Part shown: one piece after another, positions 1 through 8,754 of the stretch
Layout: the number at the start of each line of letters is the position of its first letter
Position numbering within the stretch: position 1 is the first letter of the stretch
Assembly (NCBI RefSeq): GCF_048323755.1
Contig: NZ_JBLWFS010000005.1
Location: 138,442 to 202,441, forward strand
From: Alkalihalobacterium sp048323755
GTDB taxonomy: Bacteria > Bacillota > Bacilli > Bacillales > Bacillaceae_F
Direction of reading: 5' to 3'
DNA length: 64,000 nt
Notes under the pieces: generated by a model
What the model was told of the DNA's origin: nothing
The model's database searches: none
Seen by the model: the letters and a program-made list of their open reading frames with translations, nothing else
Program-made: the position numbers and the translations under genes

Positions 1-299
1 GACCAATAAAAAAACCTCCCATCCCTAGCGTTATCGTTAGGGACGAGAGGTTGATCACAAAGTAAAATTTCCCGCGGTACCACCCAAATTAGCATAAACT
101 TAAGTTTACACTCACTTTAGTAACCTTAACGCGGCGGACGGCAGTAGCTACTCTTCGTTCACTTCTGCAACTTGGAGGCGAGTTCATGGGTATCATCGAT
201 TGACTTTCACCAACCGTCAATTCTCTAATTACGAGATACGTCACTACTATTCCTCTTCATCGTTATTAGCGATTATTTCAATTCTATAAAGTCAATATA
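1..299 (-). promoter_or_regulatory. T-box leader, probably of leuS (gene beyond left edge)
   Basis: On the minus strand the T-box core GGGTGGTACCGCGGG lies at 71-85, followed downstream by a terminator stem at about 9-53 that ends in a T run. A candidate leucine specifier CTC sits within GAACTCGCC (about 178-186). In such leaders uncharged tRNA pairs with the specifier and T-box and favours antitermination. The leuS assignment is inferred from the CTC and from the yttB-like neighbour, which in B. subtilis lies next to leuS. The coding sequence is outside the window. Confidence 0.85.
9..53 (-). terminator. T-box attenuator terminator
   Basis: Read on the minus strand, AACCTCTCGTCCCTAACG pairs with CGCTAGGGATGGGAGGTT across a short loop, followed by seven T residues. 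It sits just after the T-box core, as expected for the attenuator whose alternative pairing is controlled by tRNA charging. Confidence 0.8.
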
Positions 300-305
300 C
301 TTGCT

Positions 306-334
306 ATTGTATGAATATGTCGATTTTCTGTCAA
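306..334 (-). promoter_or_regulatory. SigA-type promoter of the T-box transcript
   Basis: On the minus strand TTGACA (329-334) and TACAAT (306-311) are separated by exactly 17 bp. This is a near-consensus housekeeping promoter with a predicted start at about 299. It fixes the 5' end of the leader. Confidence 0.8.
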
Positions 335-380
335 GACCATTTTTGCCAAAATCCACTAGAAACATACTCTTTTTATACAA

Positions 381-1595
381 TTAAGACTGAATAGAATGTT
401 TGGCCGTAGGTTCAGCAGCTGTTTTTTCTTTTAATATTCGATCATATACGGCAGTTGATATGAATGCAAAACAGAATAATCCCATGATTGCATAGAAAAG
501 AATGACCATACCAAAAGCTTCAGCAATCAGTCCTCCTATAAATGGTCCCATCATTCTTCCACCTGTCGCTACACTGTTAACAACACCTTGATAAAAACCG
601 GCTTTACCTTCAGGAGCGAGCTTATGAGCGATCGTAGGAATCGCTGGCCAAATAAACATTTCACCAATCGTTAAGATGATCATCGCCGCAATAAACATTG
701 TAAACACTTGTGCTTGCGACAGAACAAAAAAGGAAATAATAAATATAACTAACCCTGTGTATATTTGTGCTTTTAATGTATGCACCCATCTTCGAACGAA
801 GAAAGCAATAACCGGTTGAAATAGTACGATCATGGCCCCATTTATCGTCCATAATATACTATATTGCTTTAATGATATTCCCAGTTGTTGAGTATATACA
901 GAAATATTCGACTGCCACTGTACATAGGCTAACCAACAAATAAAGTACCCCGATAATACAATAAGTAGGGCTATAAACGGTCGACTGAACGAAAAGTGTT
1001 TCTTTTGTTCAAACACATTTGAAGTAGTAGCGTGTGACACCGTTCGGTTCGCTTCTATTTGTCTAAAACCGAAAATAGCCAAAAATAAAAATAAACAGTA
1101 GACAATTCCATTAGAAATAAAAATATAATCGATCTTTATAGAAGCAACAACACCAGCTAATGCTGTTCCTAAAGCAACACCAACATTTTGGGCAACGTAC
1201 ATTGCATTGAAGGCTTTTCTTCCTCCTTCAGGCCATGCGGTTCCAGCCATTGCATAGAGGGCAGGAAACGTCATCCCAGCACCAAAACCAATCCCTACTA
1301 AAAGGGCTACATACCACATAAAGGTGTGGTTATAGGCAAGAATAAAGGCACTGATGATCGTAATCGCAATTCCATAGATGACCGTTTTATAACCACCTAT
1401 TCGATCAAACAAAGTTCCCCCAATGAGATTTCCAATGACACCAGCACCTGCATTCATCATTAATACGAATCCAGCAACAGATAATGGTTGGCCTAACTCT
1501 TGATGTAAATAAATCGTGTTTAACGGCCAAATGAAAGAAGCACCTGTTACATTGATAACCATACCAATAACAAGTAACCAAATTGCTTTAGGCAT
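381..1595 (-). CDS. MFS transporter, YttB-like
   Basis: A 404-residue integral membrane protein of the major facilitator superfamily with about 12 hydrophobic segments. The family's loop 2-3 motif is recognisable as GGTLFDRIGGYKT near residues 59-71, and there is a hydrophilic central loop around residues 185-200. ATG is preceded by AAGAGGAGAG at good spacing. It would export a small molecule or drug at the membrane; the substrate is unknown. Its position beside the leuS T-box matches yttB of B. subtilis, so orthology is plausible but rests on context. Confidence 0.8.
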   Translation of the reverse strand: MPKAIWLLVIGMVINVTGASFIWPLNTIYLHQELGQPLSVAGFVLMMNAGAGVIGNLIGGTLFDRIGGYKTVIYGIAITIISAFILAYNHTFMWYVALLVGIGFGAGMTFPALYAMAGTAWPEGGRKAFNAMYVAQNVGVALGTALAGVVASIKIDYIFISNGIVYCLFLFLAIFGFRQIEANRTVSHATTSNVFEQKKHFSFSRPFIALLIVLSGYFICWLAYVQWQSNISVYTQQLGISLKQYSILWTINGAMIVLFQPVIAFFVRRWVHTLKAQIYTGLVIFIISFFVLSQAQVFTMFIAAMIILTIGEMFIWPAIPTIAHKLAPEGKAGFYQGVVNSVATGGRMMGPFIGGLIAEAFGMVILFYAIMGLFCFAFISTAVYDRILKEKTAAEPTAKHSIQS

Positions 1596-1802
1596 TATAT
1601 GACTCTCCTCTTATTTCGTCTCTCTAAAGAAATAGTAAAAGATAACAATCAAAATAGCAATGCTTTTTCAATGGAAAAGAACGTATAAGTGTTTAAATGT
1701 TTTCTAGCTGGAGGTGCCATTGGCTCAGGCTCGCTGACTCCGCTTACTCTCATGCACTTCATCAACATTAGTTATGCAGGGAAGGACCTTGACGACGAAG
1801 AT

Positions 1803-1990
1803 TTAGCGGACTCCACAGGCCCTTATTTCTTTAAAAAATTGCTAATTTGACTTCTTAGGGACCTCAGAAGCCCTTATTTACTAAATTTCATGATGTTTTT
1901 GCTTAATTTTAAGGGAATAAGGGCCTCTCAGTGCCACAAATGATTAATTGTGGTCATTTTTTCTAAAATAACGTCCTCTCAGTGCCCCAA
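1803..1990. repeat. Dispersed 2+2 palindromic element, copy 1
   Basis: Two direct units (TTAGCGGACTCCACAGGCCC then TTAGGGACCTCAGAAGCCC, each followed by TTATTT) are followed by two inverted units (AATAAGGGCCTCTCAGTGCC and AATAACGTCCTCTCAGTGCC). The whole can fold as one long imperfect hairpin. Related copies lie at 35861-36047 and 48415-48599 with the same arrangement. The rest of the 1596-2209 gap shows no gene or other structure I recognise. Confidence 0.75.
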
Positions 1991-2209
1991 AAATAAAAAC
2001 CTATAGCACCAGTTGGAGAACGCTGCAACAAATGCCGCATCAGCACCCTAACTATAATCCGATATTAAGCGGTAAACACCGAAAATAAACCTTACAATTA
2101 GGACCCTCCAACTTTTCAAACTTCTCTATTTCAACCGTTCGAGTTTCTTGTTCGTTTGTGATAGGATGATGAAGTAACAGTAACTTATAACCAACTAAAG
2201 GTGATATAT

Positions 2210-3178
2210 ATGGAGATTAAACAACATCAACCTGTTCCTCTACGTTTCGGTGACAAAAGGTACCATTCTTGGAACTACCATTTAAGACAACAATTCGGTG
2301 AAAAGGTGTTTAAAATACCACTCGATGCTGGCTTTGACTGCCCTAACCGTGATGGTAAGGTAGCCAGTGGCGGCTGTACGTTTTGCAGTGATCGCGGTTC
2401 TGGTGATTTTGCCGGTGATCGAAAAGACGATTTAGTCACACAGTTTCATACGATTAAAGAACGTATGCACCGGAAATGGAAGAGTGGTAAATATATCGGC
2501 TATTTTCAGGCATACAGTAATACGTATGCACCTGTTAGCGAGCTTAGAGAAATGTTTGAAATTATTTTACAACAAGAAGGTGTGGTCGGGCTTTCGATCG
2601 CCACTCGCCCAGACTGCTTGCCTGATGACGTTGTTGACTATTTAGCTGAATTAAACGAACGAACTTATTTATGGGTTGAACTTGGCCTACAAACCGTTCA
2701 TGAACGCACCGGTCTCTTAATAAACCGCGCACATGACTATCAATGTTATATCGATGGTGTAAATAAACTTAGAAAGCATGGCATCCGGGTATGTGCTCAC
2801 ATCATTAATGGGTTGCCTTTAGAGACGACTGAAATGATGAAGCAAACGGTAGAAGAAGTTTGTAAATTAGACATCCAAGGAATTAAAATTCACTTGCTTC
2901 ATTTAATGAAAAAAACGCCAATGGTTAAACAATATGAAAAAGGACTTGTCCAGTTTATGGATTTCGATGAATACATCAACCTCGTCGTCGACCAAATCGA
3001 AATGCTCCCGCCTCACGTCATTATTCATCGTTTAACAGGAGACGGACCAGCCGACATGGTGATCGGACCGATGTGGAGCCTAAAAAAATGGGATGTCCTC
3101 AATGCCATTGAAGCTGAACTCAAACGCCGTGACACATGGCAAGGAAAGTTGTACCGAAAGGAAGTTGAAATGGAATGA
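2210..3178 (+). CDS. mnmL: Radical SAM tRNA modification enzyme MnmL (YtqA)
   Basis: A radical-SAM protein of the YtqA family with the N-terminal cysteine cluster in CPNRDGKVASGGCTFCS, which has the C-x11-C-x2-C spacing of this subgroup. YtqA/MnmL converts cmnm5s2U34 to nm5s2U34 in tRNA. I prefer ATG at 2210 over an in-frame GTG at 2201 because AAAGGTG overlaps the GTG and is well spaced from the ATG. It overlaps the downstream methyltransferase by an ATGA junction, so the two are translationally coupled and act in consecutive steps. Confidence 0.85.
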   Translation: MEIKQHQPVPLRFGDKRYHSWNYHLRQQFGEKVFKIPLDAGFDCPNRDGKVASGGCTFCSDRGSGDFAGDRKDDLVTQFHTIKERMHRKWKSGKYIGYFQAYSNTYAPVSELREMFEIILQQEGVVGLSIATRPDCLPDDVVDYLAELNERTYLWVELGLQTVHERTGLLINRAHDYQCYIDGVNKLRKHGIRVCAHIINGLPLETTEMMKQTVEEVCKLDIQGIKIHLLHLMKKTPMVKQYEKGLVQFMDFDEYINLVVDQIEMLPPHVIIHRLTGDGPADMVIGPMWSLKKWDVLNAIEAELKRRDTWQGKLYRKEVEME

Positions 3179-3747
3179 ATGTAGATGGAATTCTTCCTTA
3201 TGCCAGAATACTACTAGAAAAAGTGGTTCACAGTGGTGACATTGCTATTGATTGTACGGCAGGAAATGGTCACGACACATTATTCTTAGCTAAACGAGTC
3301 GGAGAAAATGGCCACGTCTATTCTTTTGATATTCAAGAAAAGGCGATTGAAAAAACCAAAAAGAGAATACAAGACCATGATGTGGAAAAACAAGTAACTC
3401 TTCTTCATAAAAGTCATGACCACTTAACGGATTGCATCCCAGAAAATCACCAAGGAAAAATAAAAGGAGCGATCTTTAATTTAGGGTATTTACCCGGCGG
3501 TGACAAAGAAATTGTAACGAAGCCTGATTCAACACTAGCATCTATTGAACAGCTCTTTCGTATGTTGGATGCAGGCGGCATAATTGTACTTGTAATCTAT
3601 CACGGTCATGAACAAGGAAAACTTGAAAAAGCTGCCGTTTTACATTACGCAGAACAACTAAATCAAGAAGACGCTCATGTACTAAAATACGAATTTATTA
3701 ATCAAAAAAATAATCCCCCATTTATTGTCGCGATTGAAAAAAGGTAA
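3175..3747 (+). CDS. mnmM: tRNA (mnm5s2U34) methyltransferase MnmM (YtqB)
   Basis: A 190-residue class I SAM-dependent methyltransferase. The SAM-binding loop DCTAGNGHDT lies near residues 23-32, the acidic end of strand 2 is in SFDIQ, and FNLGYLPGGD is the family's NLGYLPGG signature. MnmM methylates nm5s2U34 to mnm5s2U34 using SAM, completing the step begun by MnmL. The start codon overlaps the mnmL stop, so it is the second gene of a two-gene operon. Confidence 0.85.
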   Translation: MNVDGILPYARILLEKVVHSGDIAIDCTAGNGHDTLFLAKRVGENGHVYSFDIQEKAIEKTKKRIQDHDVEKQVTLLHKSHDHLTDCIPENHQGKIKGAIFNLGYLPGGDKEIVTKPDSTLASIEQLFRMLDAGGIIVLVIYHGHEQGKLEKAAVLHYAEQLNQEDAHVLKYEFINQKNNPPFIVAIEKR

Positions 3748-3874
3748 ATTACATTATTTTTTATTTTTCAAACGGTTGACAAGTCTGTGAAGGTGTCATA
3801 AAACTATAGTTATCATAAAAAGTCAGAAAATTAGAGATAGAGACCAGTTAATGAATTAGCGGGGGGAGAAACCT

Positions 3875-4441
3875 ATGACAATATTACAGACCATCCTTGA
3901 TTATAACGAGACGTTTGTAGAAGAAAAAAAGTACGAAGAATACCAAACGACGAAGTTTCCAAATAAAAAGTTAGTAATTTTAACTTGTATGGATACTCGC
4001 CTTACAGAATTATTACCTCGTGCAATGAACTTAAAAAATGGGGATGCAAAAATTATTAAAAATGCCGGAGCGGTAATTAGCCACCCATTTGGCAGTATTA
4101 TGAGAAGTATAATTGTGGCACTTTACGAGTTACAAGCCCAAGAAGTATGTATCATCGGTCACCATGGCTGCGGAATGGCTGGATTAGAGTCTTCTAGCGT
4201 TCTGTCTAAAGCCGAAGATCGCGGTGTCTCAATGGAGAAAGTCGAAACGGTCGCCTTTGCGGGTATTAATGTGAACGAATGGCTTAAAGGCTTTTCTAAG
4301 GTAGAAGAAAGTGTAATGCATAGTGTTGAGATGGTTAGAAAACATCCACTGCTACCACAGAATACACCGGTCCACGGATTAGTTATTTGTCCTGAAACAG
4401 GTAAGTTAGAAATAGTCATCGATGGTTATACATCTTCCTAA
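3875..4441 (+). CDS. Beta-type carbonic anhydrase, YtiB-like
   Basis: A 188-residue beta-carbonic anhydrase that hydrates CO2 to bicarbonate in the cytoplasm. The zinc-site segments are visible: TCMDTRL near residue 37-43 (first Cys and the Asp-Arg dyad) and GHHGCGM near residue 90-96 (His and second Cys). The length fits the short YtiB class. A GGGGGGAG ribosome site precedes ATG. A terminator follows at 4555-4592, so it is monocistronic. Confidence 0.85.
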   Translation: MTILQTILDYNETFVEEKKYEEYQTTKFPNKKLVILTCMDTRLTELLPRAMNLKNGDAKIIKNAGAVISHPFGSIMRSIIVALYELQAQEVCIIGHHGCGMAGLESSSVLSKAEDRGVSMEKVETVAFAGINVNEWLKGFSKVEESVMHSVEMVRKHPLLPQNTPVHGLVICPETGKLEIVIDGYTSS

Positions 4442-4554
4442 AATGCAACTAGATTCAAAATAAACCGAAAGCTCCTCATTTATTTTGAAAAGGAAACATT
4501 GTAAGTACATACGATTTGATGTTCCCTTTTTCTAATAAGACAGCTAGACAACAA

Positions 4555-4592
4555 AGCCACATTGGATTATAACCCCAATGCGGCATTTTTTT
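4555..4592 (+). terminator. Rho-independent terminator after the beta-carbonic anhydrase
   Basis: GCCACATTGG pairs with CCAATGCGGC with one mismatch, followed by ATTTTTTT on the plus strand. Confidence 0.8.
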
Positions 4593-4722
4593 ATATTCAA
4601 TTTTAGCAGACTCAAAGGACGGTATTTCAGTCTGTTAAAATGAATCGGTATAATTAGCCGTTTCTCTTTTTTTACTGATCATCACCCTACTGTAAACAAT
4701 CGTCCAGCAACTCTCTAGTTCA

Positions 4723-5781
4723 TCACTTACTTCCTCGACGGTAGACCCAACTATTTAAATAGAAGAAAAGTGTAGCCATGCCGCCAAGTCTAATAAACTT
4801 CTTGGCTGTATCCTTGACCTTCTTTTGCCCTTGTACCTTCTCATCTGCTAGGTAAATTGCAACTAAACCTTTATTAATCAAGTAATGAAAGTTTCGATTA
4901 GGGAGTTGGTCAATACTCGACTCTGCTTGTTTTACAAAATGACGAAAACGCGAAATGAGTTCTTCCTCACTTTCATAGTAAAAACAAAAATTTAAGTCTC
5001 CGCCGACCCGATCTTCCTCCTGATCAATAAAATAATCTAGCAATATATGTAACCCTTGTACATAAGGAAAATAACCATCTCTCACTCGTTGAACCGTCTC
5101 TTCCGTAAGACCTTCATTCGTTGCATAAGCCGCAAGACAAAAGATCCCTAAAGTCGAACCTGCACAAGCAGAAAACTCAAACCATGACATTTCTGGAACC
5201 TTGTCTTTATGTTGGGTAAACCAGTCTTCGAGAAGCGGGACACGGTCCTCTTGTTTAACATGTTTGTAAACTTGAAGGTCACAGTAATATTGACAAAGCT
5301 CTAGCATGACAGGCTGAGCCTTTTCAAAGGACGGTAGCTGCTTTAAGACTTGCTGGCACGTAAACACTAAGCTACTTAAGTAACCACCATCGTCCTGTTC
5401 TTCTCTCAATCGATAATAGTTTACTGGCTCAGTCCCAGGTGTTAAAGCGTGAACCATAGATTGATGAAGCGCACGGAAGTCTTCAGGATCTAAAGATGTA
5501 CTACGATCACATAGGTTATCTAAGTAATCACTAATGGTTTGATACGCAACGATAAACTTAATAATTTTATTTACTTCTGGCCCTGCCAATAAGCCGTATA
5601 TACCGCCACCCTCACAATGAAAAGTCTTTGACTCTATACTCATCAATGCTTGTTTTCTTAGTTCTGGATTCGGAATAGCATCCGCTTTTTCTTTCCATTC
5701 CTCTAAATAACGATGAACGGTCGGTATTACATTCCGATAAACACTGTACATCAACGTCCAAGGCTGACTAGGAATTTTCAA
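4723..5781 (-). CDS. ytpB: Tetraprenyl-beta-curcumene synthase-type terpene cyclase (YtpB, DUF2600)
   Basis: An alpha-helical protein of about 352 residues matching the YtpB/DUF2600 family, which cyclises linear C35 prenyl diphosphate to tetraprenyl-beta-curcumene, a precursor of membrane sesquarterpenes linked to spores. The acidic segment YLDNLCDRS (about residue 87-95) is the likely metal-diphosphate site. A longer frame starts with GTG at 5796, but that codon lies inside the GTGAGGGGGG ribosome site, so TTG at 5781 is the better start. The neighbour ytpA is conserved beside ytpB in Bacillus. Confidence 0.85.
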   Translation of the reverse strand: MKIPSQPWTLMYSVYRNVIPTVHRYLEEWKEKADAIPNPELRKQALMSIESKTFHCEGGGIYGLLAGPEVNKIIKFIVAYQTISDYLDNLCDRSTSLDPEDFRALHQSMVHALTPGTEPVNYYRLREEQDDGGYLSSLVFTCQQVLKQLPSFEKAQPVMLELCQYYCDLQVYKHVKQEDRVPLLEDWFTQHKDKVPEMSWFEFSACAGSTLGIFCLAAYATNEGLTEETVQRVRDGYFPYVQGLHILLDYFIDQEEDRVGGDLNFCFYYESEEELISRFRHFVKQAESSIDQLPNRNFHYLINKGLVAIYLADEKVQGQKKVKDTAKKFIRLGGMATLFFYLNSWVYRRGSK

Positions 5782-6022
5782 ATTAACCCCCCTCACCAGT
5801 TTCTTCCTTTTAATAATAGTACTTTATCATACCCGTTTTTATTATCCAAATCTATTGACCCGTGGAAATGCGAAGGTGCCTGAATATCTCATTGCACCCA
5901 TAGAAAGCAACAACTGTCCTGCTTTGGACTTTGTTTACTAGCCTGAAACAACTTGAGCGATAGATCTTTGGCAAAATTCGCCTTATAATATTTCACTTAT
6001 CGTTTGAAAAAGCCTCACCCAA

Positions 6023-6802
6023 TCAAAGGTGAAGCTCAGCAAATAGTTTGGCATATTGAAAAACGTCGTCTCGTTCAGGTTCATTGAATAGCTCATGGTA
6101 CATCCCATCCCATTCCTTAAACCATTTCTCCGCAATTTTTAACTCATCATACCAAAACCTAGAAGCTTCATTATCTACAATATGATCGTCACTAGCTTGT
6201 ATTAAAAGAAGTGGAACATTTGGAAATTTATTTACCTTCTTTTTAGCAATTGCCATTGCTTTTACAATTTCTTGATACCATCGTAAAGAAACTTTAGTTA
6301 CTCGTAATTCATCCATCATATACGCTTCTCGGATCTCTGCATTTCTAGTCACGAGATGTGTCTTCAACCCTGATGGTGCAGTAACACTCGGTAATAGTCG
6401 ATGCAATGCCTTCGAAGTCATCGTCTTATATTTAGGTGGTTCTTCCGCTAACCTTAATAACGGGGATGACAAGATGACCCCATGTAAATCCATTTTCTTT
6501 TCCATTAACGTACGAATGGAAACGAGCCCCCCCATACTATGACCTAGCAAATAAATAGGTAAACCATATAATGCAGCTTCTTTATACCATTCATATACCG
6601 TCTCAATATATTGATTAAACGAATCAATATGGCCACGTTTCCCTCGCGTTTTTCCTTGTCCAGGCAAGTCTCCCATCACGATATGAAAGCCAGCCTCCTG
6701 CCACTGTTTTCTTAACCAGCCGTATCTGCCATGGTGCTCCCCGGCTCCATGTACGATTACGATAACCCCTTTTGGTTGTTGACTACATTCCCATTTCCAC
6801 AT
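6023..6802 (-). CDS. ytpA: Alpha/beta hydrolase, lysophospholipase-type (YtpA)
   Basis: A 259-residue serine hydrolase of the monoacylglycerol-lipase/lysophospholipase group. The oxyanion segment VHGAGEHHGRYG is near residues 17-28 and the nucleophile elbow GHSMGG near residues 91-96. The acid and histidine are likely in ASDDHIVD and in DGMYHELFNE. YtpA of B. subtilis is linked to bacilysocin production by phospholipid deacylation. That specific product is inferred here from context (next to ytpB) only. Confidence 0.8.
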   Translation of the reverse strand: MWKWECSQQPKGVIVIVHGAGEHHGRYGWLRKQWQEAGFHIVMGDLPGQGKTRGKRGHIDSFNQYIETVYEWYKEAALYGLPIYLLGHSMGGLVSIRTLMEKKMDLHGVILSSPLLRLAEEPPKYKTMTSKALHRLLPSVTAPSGLKTHLVTRNAEIREAYMMDELRVTKVSLRWYQEIVKAMAIAKKKVNKFPNVPLLLIQASDDHIVDNEASRFWYDELKIAEKWFKEWDGMYHELFNEPERDDVFQYAKLFAELHL

Positions 6803-6962
6803 ATTAATCCCCTTTCTCTCTATTTTTTTCCCCCAGCATTTGCTAAACTAAACGTATTGTATCAGGAGATATGATGGTGTTTATTATATTTATGTCAGAT
6901 CTTCGCCTCATTGTCATCTTAAATCTTTTTATCATTTATTAGTTTAAAAGGAGTTGTTTTCT

Positions 6963-7478
6963 TTGATCTATCCATATAACGGTAAAACACCAGATATTGC
7001 CGAGTCAGCATTTATCGCAGACTTTGTTACAGTTACGGGTGATGTGAAAATTGGAGAGGAAACGAGCATTTGGTTTAACTCCGTCATCCGTGGTGATGTA
7101 GCCCCTACCATCATTGGTGACCGAGTCAATGTACAAGATAATTCAGTTCTGCATCAAAGCCCAAACAATCCCCTTATTATTGAAAATGACGTTACAGTAG
7201 GTCATCAAGTGATTTTACATAGTTGTATTCTACGCAAAAATGCACTTATCGGAATGGGATCGATTGTACTTGATGGAGCAGAAGTCGGTGAAGGAGCTTT
7301 TATCGGTGCTGGAAGTCTCGTTCCCCAAGGAAAAGTCATTCCACCCAACAGTCTTGCGTTCGGACGCCCTGCAAAAGTGGTACGTGAACTAACAGAAGAA
7401 GATCGTAAAGACATGGCCCGCATTCGTAGAGAATATGTGGAAAAAGGACAGTACTATAAAAGTTTGCAGAAAAAGTAA
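6963..7478 (+). CDS. ytoA: Gamma-carbonic-anhydrase-family hexapeptide protein (YtoA)
   Basis: A 171-residue left-handed beta-helix protein with imperfect hexapeptide repeats across about residues 15-130. Histidines in VLHQSP, VGHQVILHSC match the positions of zinc ligands in gamma-carbonic anhydrases and PaaY/YrdA proteins. TTG at 6954 touches the AAAAGGAG ribosome site, so the in-frame TTG at 6963, spaced 9 bases from it, is the probable start. Catalytic activity of YtoA-type proteins is not generally proven. A hairpin terminator follows. Confidence 0.8.
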   Translation: MIYPYNGKTPDIAESAFIADFVTVTGDVKIGEETSIWFNSVIRGDVAPTIIGDRVNVQDNSVLHQSPNNPLIIENDVTVGHQVILHSCILRKNALIGMGSIVLDGAEVGEGAFIGAGSLVPQGKVIPPNSLAFGRPAKVVRELTEEDRKDMARIRREYVEKGQYYKSLQKK

Positions 7479-7496
7479 ACTGAGTAAATCATTATG

Positions 7497-7554
7497 GGTA
7501 AGGGAGTTTTAACATAAAGATTTAACAAAACCTTCCTTTCCCTTACGTTTTTTT
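7497..7554 (+). terminator. Probable terminator after ytoA
   Basis: GGTAAGGGA near 7498-7505 pairs with TCCCTTACG near 7539-7547, with a long loop, followed by a T-rich run on the plus strand. Confidence 0.55.
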
Positions 7555-7767
7555 CTTCAACGAACGCCCCATTTACTCAATTATGAAATTACCACCAACA
7601 TCTCTACGCTTTTTTATCTAGTCCCTTTAGCCAATATTTAACTAAATAATTCGATATATATGCAGTTAAAGGAATAACTGCTATTTAAGCTATGAAACTA
7701 GTCAGAAATATAGGAGATAAAGACATTGAAGCAGTCTTGTCATAAAACTTTAAGTAAGAGAGCGACG

Positions 7768-7866
7768 TTTTTTTGTCTGAACGATGTTTTATTAGCCAAA
7801 TTTAGGTTTTTATTGTCCGATTTAAAATTTTATTGTCCGATTTCGCGTTTTTATTGTCCAAATTGT
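7768..7866. repeat. Short tandem repeats of TTTTATTGTCCGATTT type
   Basis: Three to five imperfect units of about 20 bp with the core TTTTATTGTCC followed by GATTT or AAATT. This is the only structure I see in the 7555-8172 gap besides AT-rich DNA upstream of the PAP2 gene. There are no spacer sequences of CRISPR type. Confidence 0.65.
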
Positions 7867-8172
7867 ATCATCGCTTTTAGGGTGTAAGTTTAATTGATTT
7901 TCTTTTATACAAAGTTACATTAAGAAACACACTAGGATTAAACTTGATCGTGTTGTGTTTTTCCTCCCCCTTTTTCTTCTCTATTAACTCCCCCACTCGC
8001 TTTCTTTCGTCAGTATTTGCAGAAAAATGAGGAATATCATTAAGGTTTCTTTACGTTTATTAACTATTTTTTAAAAATTCCTTCATATTAAGAAAACAAA
8101 TAATTGCTACAATTTTATTAACAATATTTACCGAGTGCCATAGGGCAACTTCCTTAGGAAAGAGGGTTTCGT

Positions 8173-8712
8173 ATGGATCGATCCAAACAATGGTTTTACC
8201 AAACGGATTGTAACTTGTTTTATTTTTTCAACGAGAAAAGTCGTTCCAAAGGTTCTTTTCTTTTCATGAACTACATTACACATTTAGGAGGAGCCACTTT
8301 TACGGTAGGCAGCACCGTTATCCTTTGTATGCTACTCGCTGCTCCATTCCAACCCACGGCATTTGCAGCAGCGCTGGCCTTAACTCTTAGTCATGCCGTT
8401 GTCGTAATCGTAAAGAAAGGGTACCACAGAAAGCGCCCTTACCTCGTCTTACCAAATACTAATGTAGTTAAAAACCCGTTCAAGGATCATTCCTTTCCTT
8501 CAGGACATACGACAGCAATCTTCTCAGTGGTAACACCATATATTCTTTTTAATCCTATGCTTTCCCTTCTTTTGTTACCTATTGCCATATTAGTAGGCCT
8601 ATCTAGAATATTTCTAGGACTACATTATCCTTCTGATGTGGTCGTTGGAGCTTTACTTGGGTTTTCTAGTGCATTTTTGACGACTATTTTCATGAATTAC
8701 TGGTTCTATTAG
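8173..8712 (+). CDS. PAP2-family membrane phosphatase
   Basis: A 179-residue membrane protein with the three phosphatase motifs of the PAP2 superfamily in order: KKGYHRKRP (about 78-86), FPSGHT (about 108-113) and SRIFLGLHYPSD (about 144-155), with hydrophobic helices between. Such enzymes dephosphorylate lipid phosphates such as phosphatidic acid or undecaprenyl diphosphate. It is 42 bp upstream of a glycosyltransferase on the same strand, so a shared role in membrane lipid or glycolipid synthesis is a reasonable inference. Confidence 0.85.
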   Translation: MDRSKQWFYQTDCNLFYFFNEKSRSKGSFLFMNYITHLGGATFTVGSTVILCMLLAAPFQPTAFAAALALTLSHAVVVIVKKGYHRKRPYLVLPNTNVVKNPFKDHSFPSGHTTAIFSVVTPYILFNPMLSLLLLPIAILVGLSRIFLGLHYPSDVVVGALLGFSSAFLTTIFMNYWFY

Positions 8713-8754
8713 TTTACTAACCTTTAATGAAGGAATGATGTAGGAGGTCTATAA

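Noticed and set aside
7768..7866. CRISPR array
   Set aside because: Repeat units are imperfect, adjacent and without unique equal-length spacers; no cas gene is near.
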